Positions 1 to 12,147 of a stretch of 64,000 nucleotides of DNA are shown here, piece after piece (the stretch's first letter is position 1; each line of letters opens with the position of its first letter). Source of the stretch: Moringa oleifera (Eukaryota; Streptophyta; Magnoliopsida; Brassicales; Moringaceae); assembly GCA_021397835.1 (NCBI GenBank), contig JAJFZO010000407.1:6448001-6512000 (forward strand). Direction: 5' to 3'. The translations under genes were made by a program, and so were the position numbers. A model generated the notes under the pieces. It searched no databases, was not told where the DNA came from, and worked only from the letters and a program-made list of their open reading frames with translations.

Positions 1-460
1 TGCCCATTAATCTTGAGGAATGGGTGCCAAGTAAAGGCATCCTCTGATCCTATGTTGGTGATGCAGGAAACAAGTTTGTAGGACGGAAGTAGCTGTTGGT
101 TGTCTCGTCTGACGAGAGTTGGTGCACAAACAAGTGGAGTGTTTTGACTTTACACGTTTGACAGACTTGTTAAAAAACGTGGCTTTCTATAGACCGTGAA
201 CTGACTTGAGGAAATTGCTGCCATCAAAGCTCTGGCGGCCTTCGTTGTCATCAATGCCTCGTGTCCTCAACTGGGCTTGCTAGAGTCGTCCTCACTCGAT
301 CAGCCTTCCCATCCTCCTTTACATAACCAATTACTCAACTCCGTCAACATCAAGAATTACTGCTACAGTTCTGCTTCTTCCGTTCTTCGTTTCTCGCCGT
401 CACGCGTATGTAGCTTCTCTCGCTGTAACATTTTGCTTCTCTCTCTACAGTGAAGCCCCG
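1..460. promoter_or_regulatory. Upstream region and 5' UTR of the RING-H2 ligase gene
   Basis: No coding sequence is supported here. The last 80 bases are C/T-rich. The sequence ctctctacag ends 10 bases before the ATG at 461, so the start codon may lie just after a 5'-UTR splice acceptor. I could not identify a clear TATA box. The left end could hold the tail of a neighbouring gene, but nothing recognisable is present. Confidence 0.3.
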
Positions 461-3400
461 ATGGAAGAGCATCAACCACCGCATGATTCTCTGCGGTGGC
501 AGCCTACCGTAGGCACCACACTCTCGCTCCCATTCTCTCACTACGCCACCCGTCTCGTCAACTGCGGGGAGCTCCAATTAGACAGTTCCGCGGATCCCAG
601 TGATGGAGACGGCGATTTTAGGGCGCACCACCACTACTCGAAGCCCGTCTTGGTGCTCGATCTGATATGGAACATGGCGTTTGTGGTGGTTTCTCTGGTG
701 GTCCTTATGTCTGCCTTTCGAGAGAGGCCTTCCACTCCCTTGAGGCTTTGGGTTTGTGGGTATGCTCTGCAATGCGTTTTGCATGTGGGTTTTGTGTATG
801 TTGAGTATAGGAACAAAATTAGGGAAGAACGAGCGAGTGCCGGTGGGCTGTCAGCCACGCAGACACAAAGCAGGTATCTTTATCTTGTTGCATTTGTGAC
901 AAGTTTGTAGTAAACGTTCTCTCAATCAAAGATGGGTAGTCAGTTGATTGATTTGAAAGGGTCTTAAAGTTCTCAGAGGTTTTAGATTCTCTGAATGTCT
1001 GTTTTTTTTCCCCCTTTATGAATGTTCCAGAATGATTGAAGCAGACATTCATTGAAGTAAAATGTCTAATTTTTGGGAGCAATGTCACTCACAAGCCCAT
1101 GTATACATCCTTCTATGTGTGTCGATGGGGTTTTCGGAATTAGAAATGCTGACCTTCTTTCATGTGAACCATACATTTCCCTAAAGGTAATGGTGACATT
1201 GGAGTCTTTCAGTGCAACATACCTACTGCTTAAAGGAGAGAACATTCCATGGAGAGTTAAAAGGGAACTGATAAAGCCATCAAGGAGCTGTCACAAGTTT
1301 AGACATGTATTTAGGGAGCAAAGATTTGGAGCAGACTATAGTGCACACAAATGAGACAAACTCTGGTGATGATGAGAAAGATGCTCTGAGTTGTTGCTGC
1401 TGTTAATTACTTTCTCTGAATAAGCCTCTTGCCAGTCTCCTGAGTAAAAGAGAATATAACATTGCTATTGGATATAACAATTTTGAGAGGATTTGGCTTT
1501 GCTCAATGATTGCTGGGTGATAATATAATAATAGGAAGTTAAAACCAAAAGGGGGGGGGGGGGGGGGGGGGGAGGGGTTGGAAGATATTAACAGTTGAGT
1601 AGGAATGATGGATGAATATTTGGTGCCTTATTCTTTCTCGTAGATTACTATTTGTTAGGGCAATTGACAAGGAAAAGGAAGACATCTTATTACAGTAAGG
1701 TTTATATGATGGTTAGAAGATCAAGTTGGCAACAAATTACTAATTTGCCTCCATTTAACTTGCCTGATTTATTGTGTCTTTGACCTGTAACGTTGTAGGG
1801 ACACAGATAATACAAACTTGATGTACTCACTAACATATGATCATTCCCTAGAGAAACTGAGGGGGAAAAGTAAGGAAATCAGCAATCTTAGTCAGGAAAT
1901 GTTTCAAAATCTTCTCTTATCTGTGAATGGACTTTGATTTGACATTCTCATGACAGATTATGGGCTTTAGCTGTAATTGGTGTTGTGGTATATAAGCTTG
2001 TTCATGTTTTTATCCTAGCTCTTAGTTGTTCCACCTGATTGTGGTTGAATGATCGTGTTGCCTGTCCATTGGGATGGAATGATGCAATCAATGAGAAGAC
2101 CGGTAATCTTTGAGTTCACTGTAAGGTTTTCATGTGTTCGTTATTTTTATTTTCTTTTAGTTCTTGTCCTGAATTCTTTAGGTTTTGGGAGTTGCTCGGG
2201 CAAGTTAAATATCACTTTATTTTTGTGTCTGCATTTCAGCATCATGAAAAGGCTGGAGTCATTGAACACAATGATGTCATCTGTCTGGTGGATGATTGGA
2301 TTTTATTGGATTGTGCTGGGTGGCCAACTACTCCTGCAGGAATCTCCCTGTCTCTACTGGTAAGATAAGCCTTCAGATTTTGAAGCATCTTGCTTTTAAC
2401 TTTAACACTTCATCTTATCATGTTTTTACTTTGATTAGAACAGTTTTCAGAACAATGTTGAACAGACTTTGCTGCGGGGACTGTGTGTTTGTCTGTGGAG
2501 TAATTATGTTTTTTGATTTACTTTTTGGGTGGCTAAAGTCCATATTGGTGCCACCACTCATCATACCTAAATGCATCCATGAGAATGAAGGATATGTTTA
2601 CGGGCTGAGCCAGTAACTCTAATCGAACACAGTATGCAGTCCATGATCAATCATTTTAGTGGCAACAGGGGGGTATTGAATGTGCATCTATCACTAAGCC
2701 GCCCCCCAACCCCCCTAAAAACAAAAAAAAAAAGGAAGCAAAGGTAAATACATTAAAAATGCTGTGCAGGATTCATACTATTGAATTTGAAATCTCTTCT
2801 TTCTTTTCTATGTATTCTGCATTTTTTTCCTCTTACTTTAGTGGTTTGTTTTGTTATGTGACTTGTTGGCAACGTAGTATGGGTACAGACCAAATCATGG
2901 AGGTTTAATATGCTTACAATTGACAAACTTGAGCATCTGCAGTAATACATGTTGTCTTGAATTGCAGGTTAACAGTGGTTTTTTTGGCATTTGACGTGTT
3001 CTTCATAATCTTTTGTATTGGGATGGCATGCATCATATTCTTTGCTCTGTTTTGCTGCATCCCTGTTGTGGCAATCGCATATGCTATTGCCACTAGACAA
3101 GGCGCTTCTGAAGATGAAATCAGGAGTCTTTCGAAGTACCGGTATCGTGAGTCTAACCCATTGAGAACAAACAATTATAGGAAGCAAGAGGGTTTTGGGA
3201 CAAGGGCAGAGTTAGGGATCAACAATCCCATTGGTGAACTCGTTCTGAATCCAGAAGATTCTGTGAGTTATCTTGCCTGATTTTCTCTTTTTGGTGATAT
3301 TTACCTCTTTGTGCCAACTTGGTGTTTATTCAATTGTGTGCCTGTTTGTGTTGGTCAGCATCCACCAATCTCTTGGTTCTTGTAGCAAGCAAAACAAAAA

Positions 3401-3621
3401 AAAAGTAAAATGTGATGAGCAAGCAGAGGTTTGAGTTGTATGTGAATGTGGTTTTGCAGGAGTGTTGCATTTGCCTTTCTCAATATGTAGATGGGACAGA
3501 GTTGCACACCCTTCCCTGCAACCACCACTTCCACAGCGGATGCATCACCAAATGGCTGAGGATAAATGCCACATGCCCTCTCTGCAAATTCAACATTCGA
3601 AAAGCTGATACCTTGGTCTGA
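461..3621 (+). CDS. Membrane RING-H2 E3 ubiquitin ligase (At1g12760/RIE1-like)
   Basis: Four exons, 461-873, 2240-2359, 2968-3262 and 3460-3621, join in frame to a 329-residue protein. Four hydrophobic segments lie near residues 63-86, 92-115, 150-168 and 183-220. They are followed by a polar linker ([17 protein letters not shown]) and a C-terminal RING-H2 finger. Its ligands are C278, C281, C296, H298, H301, C304, C315 and C318, spaced as in the plant family that includes At1g12760, At1g63170, At4g11680 and RIE1. The finger would recruit an E2 and transfer ubiquitin from a membrane-anchored position; the substrate is unknown. Length is somewhat below the 360-410 residues I recall for relatives, because the segment between the second and third membrane spans is short. 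The start is the first ATG of exon 1. Boundaries were chosen by phase and GT-AG signals. Family assignment is firm; orthology within the family is not. Confidence 0.93.
1551..1577. repeat. Poly(G) tract in RING ligase intron 1
   Basis: A run of 22 G is followed by A and four more G within the first intron. It is a homopolymer prone to length change and sequencing error. Confidence 0.95.
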
Positions 3622-4477
3622 CTCTGAGCCCATGGTTTGATCTATCTCTTGGTGATCTGCTAACCCGGATGCTACAAAAAAACCATGTTTTGTGAATAGA
3701 CTTTTTTGGTCCCTATATCATTGTGAAGCTTCATCTTATTGTGGGTGTAGATATTGTAGATGCGGTTAACCAGCACCTTTTTGGTCCCTATATCATTACA
3801 GCATTTCTGGATTTTCTTTTTCCTTTGAATTGTTAGTCAACCTTGCATTATGCCATGGTCTAAGAAGGCCAACCTGTGCAGCCTCTCATGATATGCTTGC
3901 CTTCATTCAGCTTTAAGGGAATTGGCACTCTTTCAGTAATCTTGATCGTATTTAATATCCTCTTACTCCAAGCAAATGGTATATAGTGGTCAGATGGCTG
4001 AAAAATTGTTGGACCGAGGCCTTGTTTAAAACAAAGCAAAATCATGATTCCATCTCTTATTTCGTAAGGCAATAATATCAGCACTCTACCAATGAAAGTT
4101 TCAATTTTTTAAATATGATGCATAATTTGTATGGGTTTTCAGGCAATAATTGCCAAATATTTTAATATCGATGGTCTAATAGGAAAAATAAAAAATGTAT
4201 CTTTTTATTATTGGTTAATAAAAAATCTCAAGTTTTTAGTTTGATTTTTCAAAGGAGTAAAATATGCCAAAATTAATTGGATAATTCAGCTTAGGTTGGG
4301 ATAAATAGAGTTAGAATGAATAGGCTGCAGACTGGGCTACAGCCAACCTTGCGGCCCTGGACAACATGTGAATAAGCAAAACTAGTAAAGGGTAAAGCAT
4401 CTGTATCGAGAGGAGCTGCTTCTTCCTCTTATCCAAAGCCATATGCTGCAAGGAGGATCGACACATTAGCCCTCGGG
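3622..4477. other. Intergenic region between RING ligase and PSRP5
   Basis: This holds the 3' UTR of the ligase and the promoter of PSRP5, which are transcribed in the same direction. A 20-base sequence, tttttggtccctatatcatt, occurs twice, near 3702 and 3779, in the ligase 3' flank. The stretch 4090-4300 is AT-rich. No ORF here resembles a gene. Confidence 0.6.
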
Positions 4478-5468
4478 ATGGCTCTCCTCTGCTTCAATCC
4501 TCTCCCCTCTCTCTCTTCCTCTTCTTCATCGTCGCCACTTCCTTTAGCTACTTTGGCCGTAGCCACTTTCCCAAGTAAGGCTCTCTCTCTCTCTCTCTCT
4601 CAACTGGGTTACCCGAAAATTCGTAAATAATTCTGTTGATTTTATCGTTTCGATTCCATTGGTAAGGAGGAATCGGGATATCACTTATTGATCATTCGTA
4701 CATAGATTCAACAAGTAAGAGAAAGCTCGATTCTTTGGGATCGTTTCTTTCTTCAAACCGAACCAGTAGAGATAGAACCCCCGCCCCCGCTCCCGCCCCC
4801 CCTTCTTTTTTAACAAGGTAGAGGAAAACCCAATTGGACTATGAGAATCGTATGTCAATCTATTATTTAGTAGGTAAATGAGTGTCACTTCACACTCGGT
4901 GAGGCTTTTCGTCAGACACTTGACATTGTGATTCTCAGTCACTATTAAGTTAGTGTTTAACCCACATGGAGTTTATGCATTTGTTTATCGATAGTGCTAA
5001 CATTTATCTTTTCTCCACACCCTTTATTGTTCATTCAATTTAACAATTGATAGCCAATAATTTTGTGTGGGTTTGTTCCACACATCTCAAGTGGTTTGTG
5101 TTGGCTTCCCAGTTTCCCGGTTGCACATAAAAGGCATTGATGAGCAGCCAAAATCGTTGAATGGAGTGTGTCTCCATGCAACCTTCAGTGCCCTCAAAAG
5201 AGGTGCTGTGGTTGTCAAAGCATCTTCTGACATTGATGGAACGGCTCCCACAGAGAGCAGTGAGACCCCTTCAGAAAGCAAGGAGGAGGCTGTTTCGGTG
5301 GAGAAGCTTCCCTTAGAGTCAAAGGAGCAGCAGAAGCTGGAGCAGAAGATGAGGATGAAACTAGCGAAGAAGATAAGGCTTCGGAGAAAGCGACTTCTGC
5401 GGAAGCGCAAGATGAGGAAGAAGGGGCGATGGCCGCCTTCGAAGATGAACAAATTAAAGAATGTTTGA
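4478..5468 (+). CDS. PSRP5: Plastid-specific 50S ribosomal protein 5 (cL37)
   Basis: Two exons, 4478-4574 and 5092-5468, give 157 residues. The N-terminus (MALLCFNPLPSLSSSSSSS) is a typical Ser-rich chloroplast transit peptide. The mature part opens near VVVKASSD, followed by an acidic Ser/Glu stretch. It ends in the hallmark basic tail, EQKMRMKLAKKIRLRRKR followed by RKKGRWPPSKMNKLKNV. As I recall it, Arabidopsis PSRP5 (At3g56910) has nearly the same tail. The protein is a small plastid-specific component of the chloroplast large ribosomal subunit. The ATG in exon 1 is preceded by an in-context GGG. The exon 1 donor is gtaagg, and the junction forms an ATG (Met) codon across the intron. The gene converges on ALADIN, which ends 1.5 kb downstream on the other strand. 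Confidence 0.93.
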
Positions 5469-7020
5469 CTTGCAGGTTATGTGCCGTTGCCTTCGCATCA
5501 TCTTTTCATTTGTTTTAATAGGTTTCTGGGTTCTGTTCAGTCCAATCTTAGAAGGCCTCAAACCCATCTTCGGCTGTTGGATTTAAACTCCAAAATGCAT
5601 TGGTAGACTGCAGGAGTTGGTTTCTCTGTTGGATTTGTTGGCCATCTCTCATCTTGAAACATACCCATTTCTATTAGACTGCAGTTCTTGTATTTCATTC
5701 CAAATACTTTTGGCTGATTGTGTGATTACCAACTATTAGAATCTAACTTTTAAGAATTTGACTAATACAAAAAAATTCAAGCTTCTGTTTTGAGATTCAA
5801 AAGCAACAACCTTATCCTAATCCAGTTTTTGCAAATTGTTTTGAACAACTCAATTTGGTTCAACTGTTTCTCGAATGTGGTGGTAGGGGCTTCTATATCT
5901 GAATCTCTCCCTTTCTCTCCTTTTCGCTAACTGCCTTCCCCCCTTTCCCTTTTAGGCAGATTTTAGAAAATAAGATCAGCATAAAACTGGTACCAGTAGA
6001 AACTCGTTAATACTAAACGAGAGAATAACAGTATCAACTCTTTGCTCCTGGCAATAAGACTGAAATTCACTGGCTATAGGCAAAGCCCATTCTCTCAATG
6101 TTTGATTTATTGAAGGTACAATCGAAAACCCTACTTTTATATCCTTCATTTAAAGACACTCACTCCCCCAAGTTTAAGAAACTCATTCCACTTACTATAG
6201 TTATCAGAACAAGACTAGAACATTTTCACAATTTGTCCCGCAAAAAGTGGCAAGAAAAGGCATCATTGATCTCAAATTTTGTTACTTTATCCCAATGCAT
6301 TGTATTTGCACCATTTCCCAAAAAATTTTATGTACCCTGCAATTTATTCTCGATAAAACAATGGTGAGCAAAAACCTTGGCAGTGACCATTCAGGATCCA
6401 GATTTGATGGTATAGGGTTTGGTTTTGCAACAAAATGACATGACCACCTCAAAATATCCACAAAACAGAAGATAAAAACAAATTTGGATATCATCCTGCA
6501 AAATAATCTGAGAAACATTTCCTGAAACACTTCAGCAGAGACCCACCTGCAATTTGTTTCTGCAGAAGTGAATTGAACCTATTTTTGAAAGCATATCAGA
6601 AGAGAGAAAGAGGAGGGACGGAAGGGGAGAGAGAGAGAGAGGGAGTAACACTGAAATGGCATCAGTATAATAGCCATACAATTTTTAGCATCTAGAATGT
6701 AAACATCTCAGAGCCCAAGAATTTTATTTTATTTTTAAGGAAAAGATTAGGAACAATAAGTTGCTTCAAACGAGTTTGGACATGGTCTAATTAGCAGTTT
6801 CTGCTGTAAATGTGTAAATGAATTCTTGCAAATTGATAATCAACCTTATTTTAGATTTCAATGAAGACAGAAAAGAAGGATGACAACCGAATAACATAAT
6901 GTTCAGTGAGCTTGTAAGTTCACATATGGAAGCAGCTACTCCCCTCAACCATGCCCCCACCCCACAAAAGGTTAAAAAAAAAAAAGGCACAACAAAACTA
7001 GTCCAACATATATACCTTGA
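5469..7020. other. Convergent intergenic region between PSRP5 and ALADIN
   Basis: Only the 3' ends of two convergent genes are expected here. A GA-rich run lies at about 6600-6645. Short ORFs in the region have no recognisable domains and biased composition. I see no gene. Confidence 0.6.
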
Positions 7021-10000
7021 CTAGGGAAGAACATGTGAGCGAAATATCAGAGGGTAAGTACAGCAAAATCCTGTGCTCCAGCACTGCACAAGTGAAACAG
7101 AGTTTAAAATGCATGAAGAGTTTTATGACATTGACCAGGTAAAGGATTAAAACTGATGTCCTTAAGCTAAAAAACTTAACACAGCAATGCCTAAAATTTT
7201 TAAGCAATTTTGACACAATCACACATGAAGAAATATACTCTGTACTTGTTTAGTTGCGACTCTGGTCAACTCAAATCAAACTATATGAGCACTTGTCAAA
7301 GATTGTGACAGAAATTTCAGTACTTACCACAGAAAGCAATGATCCCTGTTTGAACTTGTCATGAAATGAAAATGCAACTGGCTTTGGGTTTTCTCCCGGT
7401 CCTCTAATAAAACCACTACATGCACATTTCAGCAATTCAAAGATAGTTAATCATTTAAGATATTACACAAATTGTCTCATAAAAATCATACTACGAATAC
7501 AAAACAAACAAAAAGACTGCAGAGCAAAAAGGAAAGGGAGATAAAAGGAACTTGCATTAGTGAAGCAGAAATTAGGGGAGTCCTTCTAGCATCGTATATG
7601 GCAATGAGACCCTTGTAATTATCATCCCCTCCCTTATATGACACAGCTAATCGCTCGCCAGTAGCATCCCAGGCTATCTTCTCAATTCCCTGACTGCTTT
7701 GTGGGAGGAACAGCATCGTGAAATAATGTATAAGATGGACAAAGACAAAATCATAAAACAAGAGTAGATTGAAAAATCCAAAAAGATGGAAGATAAGAGT
7801 ATTTCAAAGGTAGCAAAGAAACACTATCTGACAGTAATAATATTTACCTGCCTGTCAAGGAAAGTATTTCTGGCAAATCGACCGGTAATAGATGGGCATC
7901 TGGAGATATTTGTCAAGGACAAAGAAGGAAATTACAGCAATGGCTATTTACCTATAATGACTGATTCAAAATTAAAGCAATACAACTATATTAACATTTT
8001 TGAATAAATTAAAAAAGAAACTAAAAGCAAGAATTGCCATATGAAAATCAATGGGGGAAAAATCCCATTGCAAGAGCTAAAAATGATATAGTCACTAACC
8101 ATAGCTTTCCTTTGCCTTTTCTTTTTCCTCCGTTGTTGAGAGAAAGGTCAAAGGGTTCAAGCCAGGCATTTGAACTTATGAAGTCATGATAAACCTAATC
8201 AGTTTTCTCAATCATCAGAGTCCATGAAGTTATTTGCGTCTGATTTCTTAATCAATAGGGTGGGGAAAGACTTCTATAACTACAGCAACAGTTAAAGTTT
8301 CTTCCCATACCCTACATAAGTTTTTTTTTTCTTTTCCTTTTTTGCTTGGTATTATATACACAGCAGTTAAGTTTTTAAGACTGCATCAAACCTAGGAAAT
8401 TTGCAGACAAAGTTTTCCAATAGCATACGGGGATTTTCTCAATATACTAGCAAGATATATATTTACAGCCCCTAATAGTTGTTCTTACTAAAAAAACCTG
8501 ATAAAAAAAAGGGCAATGCATATTAAAGAGCCACATCCAATTTACTATGTTCAATAAATATCCCAACACCAGTAACTTGCTCTGGTGGAAAGAAACGTGA
8601 GCTCTTTTACCTAATGAAGGAGGCTTTGACGCAAAATGAATAGAACCCAATGTTGAAGATCCCGAGAAAGCAATCAATAGTATACGCCCATCAGGATCCC
8701 ATGTCGCCCCCTGATAAACAAAGCATGATCAGTAATAAGAACTAGAAGAAATATATTCCATCCTATGACAAGCAGCACCCAAAACAAACTCTATTAGATA
8801 GTGAACAAAAATGAAGTATGAGAAAAATATACTGCATCTCTGTAAAGTTAAGGCTATCTCATCCCTTTGAGAACAACTTTTTCACTTTTTTAAAGAAGTA
8901 AAACAAAAGAGAGGGCATTACATATGCGTACATACATGTAGATACATCTATAGCTATGTACATAAATGTAGAAGATGCCCGTTTGAAATGGATATGCTAG
9001 ATTAATTGCCCTCAACGTGCACTTTGTGTAAGGTCATTGGCAAAGGCGCCGGGAGGATAGCATGAAAGTACAGATACCATTCATCCATATTGAAGAAACT
9101 TATAATATTCATGAGAGGAATGGACTATCCATAACATCTTAACTTTACACACCATTGTGCCATTTATCTTGATATCTTCAGTATAGATCATTTTTAATTT
9201 ACCGTGACAAAGCCACTAGATGAAGACCACAGTTCAGATGTCCACGAGTTTGTCTCCCAAAGATAAAATGTTCCATCACTGTAACAGAATACTGATATTA
9301 GCCCAGATATCCTAGACGATCATATATCAATCAAAATTACAGCAAAATTATCAAGAGGGTAAGCTCCTACAATTTTGCCACAAAAAAATAATCTCCAGTA
9401 GGTGACCATTTAAGCATTGAAATGCCCCCTAATCCTCTTCGAATTGGCGTCCCCAGCCCTGGAAATAATAAGGAATGAAACAACATTGGAAAATATTTAA
9501 GATTCAAAAAAGGAGGGAATAAATGAATCTAATGCATAGCAATTTAAGGGGTAAAGGCTGTTGATACCTTGAGCAACATCCCATATGGTGAATGAGGAGC
9601 ACTCGTATGAGGCAGATGCCAAATATGTGAAGATAGATCAAGGAAACTTATAATATCTCTTCTTCACTCCAGCTCAAACAACACCAACAATAAAAGAAAG
9701 GAAAGAGAAAAAGGTCCAAAAACACTTAACATGTATGAAATAACATTTGAACTACTAGTAAAAAATTACTAAAGAAATTCCATATCAACAGGCTTTTGGA
9801 GAACACGAAACATGAAAAGGAAGAGAAGATAGAAGTGAAACAAGTCCCAAAAGATGTTGGTGGAAAAACTAAGCATGTCATGAAAGTGCCTCAGTGGTAC
9901 AGAACAGCAATGATGCTCTCATGAAACCTAGAATCAATGAAATCAATCTACAGAATGCAGATGAATGCGACATGGGACTTGATGTGGATATCTTCCATCA

Positions 10001-12147
10001 GGACTCCATGAGAGAGCACTTATTTGTTCATCATTATGGCTTCGAAGAAAATCCACCAATGTCCATCGGGTTCCAGAGCCTCTGGAGAGGGTTCCCAACG
10101 GAGCGACACCAGATCTCACAGATGGCACATTACCTGGATAAGAAGCAGCCCAAATGCAAATTCCAATCCTGAAATTTGACCCATTAGATAAAACCGCTTA
10201 ACCATTTATACTCATATCAATAATAAGTGATCTAACATGCACAAGTCAAAATCTCAACAAAAAGCAGCCATTATATGCTTACTTGCATGCCACAGCAAGT
10301 GATCTTCCACTGTTTGGCCTCCACTCAAGAACTTTAACATTTCTCTGGGACTCATTGGTCAAAATATAAGGTTCCTTTCCCTCTAATCAATACAAATTTG
10401 ATATGGTAAGCATTTGAAAGCTATTAGAGAGACCACTGCTTAACAAAATTATGCTGAATGAGCTACCATCAATGATGGAGATACTGACCAGAATCTCCAT
10501 AATCATGAACTGTAACTTGATTTGGGCCAGAAATAAAAGCAACAATATGTCTATGTTGGTGCCAACTAACTCCTTGAAGATCAACCTCAGGTAATAAGCT
10601 CACCTACAAGAAGGATGATCTAAGAAAATAGATATAGAATACTAAGTTGTTATATATTATAAAAATTCCTGTGTTACACAGAAATGCTCTGATTCATAAA
10701 AGTTACATAAACAATATTTTGACTCTTAAAAATTTAAATAACACAAAAAAAATAAAACTCTACACGTAAAGATACATCAAAATGATCCTTTCTAACAATT
10801 GATTAATAAATAATATTGACATTGCATTGACAAAAACACAGAGGTCAGTTACTATTATTTTTCTAACATTCCATAAGTAATATTTATTTATTCCTCTCCA
10901 ATGCTTCATAAATAATATTAGTTTTTCTAAAATCAAAAAACCACAAGAAATTCAACCTTTTGGCAGGCATGCATTTTAGTTAGGGGTCAATGTGTTTTTT
11001 ACCAAACCATTATGAAACCTGGTGACATGTGCAGTGCCATCTAGAATGTGATGGTGATAATTGATAACATACACTAACCAAAACTAAATTTTTTAAAGAA
11101 AACTTTTAACCATAAAGAGCCAAACATGTTCATGCAGCAGTTAATCATACTCCAAATTCAATTTTCGGCATGATTAGGAGCCTTAAGTTGCAAGGAAAAG
11201 ATCATCACCGTCAGACAGCCCTCATTTGCTGCTTTTATTTTCATTTTGGAGGCTAAAATTTATGAGTTTGACAATACATAAAAATTCCCACCACCAGGAG
11301 ATATCAGAAGACATCTTATACCACCTCTAGGAAAAGAAATGTCACATGAGTCCGACATGTCTACTAATCCTAACAACCAACTAAACTTTAAATTAAGATC
11401 AACCAGTCATAAAAACCTGAAATCTTCCAAAATAAAATCACATGTATGTTTCACCCAAATATTAAACAGGCCAATAGAGTTCTATAAACTCATTTAAACA
11501 GATTCCATTGTCAGTTTTACCTAAAGCAGGAAAAAAAAAATGAATAAGCCTATCATAGTAATGAAAACAAAACTTACATCATTGGGATGAAAAATGCTTT
11601 TAAGGGAGTCACTTAGTATTCCCTGCAGGGATGCCCGCAATCCTTTCCGTTGAAGAGTCTCCCCATTCCTTGTTCCCTGCTGTCCAGTATCCTGCTGGGG
11701 AATGGAATCGGACTGAAAGGGAACTGGACCGAACACCATTCCCTGTGATAGATAGTACCAAAATCTCATATCCGATCACACTAGATTACGACGTACACGT
11801 CTAAGTCTACATATGTGTATATTTACATGCATACCTGCATGCTTAAATTCATGTAAGATTTGCAAGTAAATGAACACTAAAAAGGAAAAGAAACGGGAAA
11901 ATCACTTACAAGGAGTTTTCCATAAGTTTCCTTGGCTCGATCATCGGAGAGGTTATCGGCGGTAACTGCATGATGCACATTTGCATAATGTTATCCTTGA
12001 GAATCAGAAACCCTAGAAGGGTAGCATTGTGTCTGTGTGTGTGTGTAAAAACAAGAGGGGGGAGAGAGAAGGTTATGTATGCATTATACTCAAGTCTCGA
12101 TTGATTTCGCAGACGGTGACAGAGCCAGGATGAGGAAAAGAGGGCAT
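7021..12147 (-). CDS. ALADIN: ALADIN, WD-repeat nuclear pore protein
   Basis: Fourteen exons in transcript order: 12147-12090, 11965-11910, 11742-11578, 10603-10489, 10382-10283, 10168-9992, 9626-9568, 9458-9371, 9278-9203, 8710-8611, 7899-7848, 7693-7556, 7415-7328, 7083-7021. They total 1335 nt, or 444 residues, against about 447 that I recall for Arabidopsis At3g56900. The protein begins MPSFPHPGSVTVCEINRDL and ends FRSHVLP. WD-type blades are visible at LEWRPNSGRSLAVACK, SALSWSPDGRYLASAS, SFTIWDVAQG, LKWSPTGDYFFVAKFDG, TWDPDGRILLIAFS and IAWDATGERLAVSYKGGD. ALADIN is a scaffold nucleoporin on the cytoplasmic side of the pore, implicated in anchoring and nuclear protein import. Two introns are unusual: intron 6 reads as AT-AC and intron 12 as GC-AG. 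The first ATG is in exon 1, upstream of an intron that completes an Ile codon. Confidence 0.95.
7416..7555 (-). other. GC-AG intron of ALADIN (intron 12)
   Basis: The donor reads AT|GCAAGT and the acceptor GTAG|TGG. Joining gives SASLIGFIRGPGENPK, matching the family. A GT donor 4 bases later (GTTCCT) is weak and breaks the frame. Confidence 0.85.
9627..9991 (-). other. Probable U12-type AT-AC intron of ALADIN (intron 6)
   Basis: On the minus strand the intron opens ATATCCAC and closes TTCAC. An exact match to the U12 branch-site consensus, TTCCTTGAT, lies at 9645-9637, with its branch A (9638) 11 bases from the 3' end. Splicing here gives GGA AGA TAT TTG GCA (GRYLA), exactly the residues expected in ALADIN. 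No GT-AG pair nearby restores this reading, since there is no AG in the 20 bases before ATATTTGG. Confidence 0.85.

Noticed and set aside
4685..4942. Plastid DNA insertion in PSRP5 intron 1
   Set aside because: Some words looked organelle-like, but I could not match them to a specific plastid gene and no recognisable coding block is present.
5087..5452. 121-codon antisense ORF over PSRP5 exon 2
   Set aside because: Mirror of the Lys/Arg/Glu-rich PSRP5 tail, giving a Phe/Ser/Leu-rich peptide with no family.
9568..9992. GT-AG alternatives for ALADIN intron 6
   Set aside because: No AG lies in the 20 bases before the exon 7 sequence, and no nearby GT donor keeps GRYLASAS in frame, so the AT-AC reading was kept.
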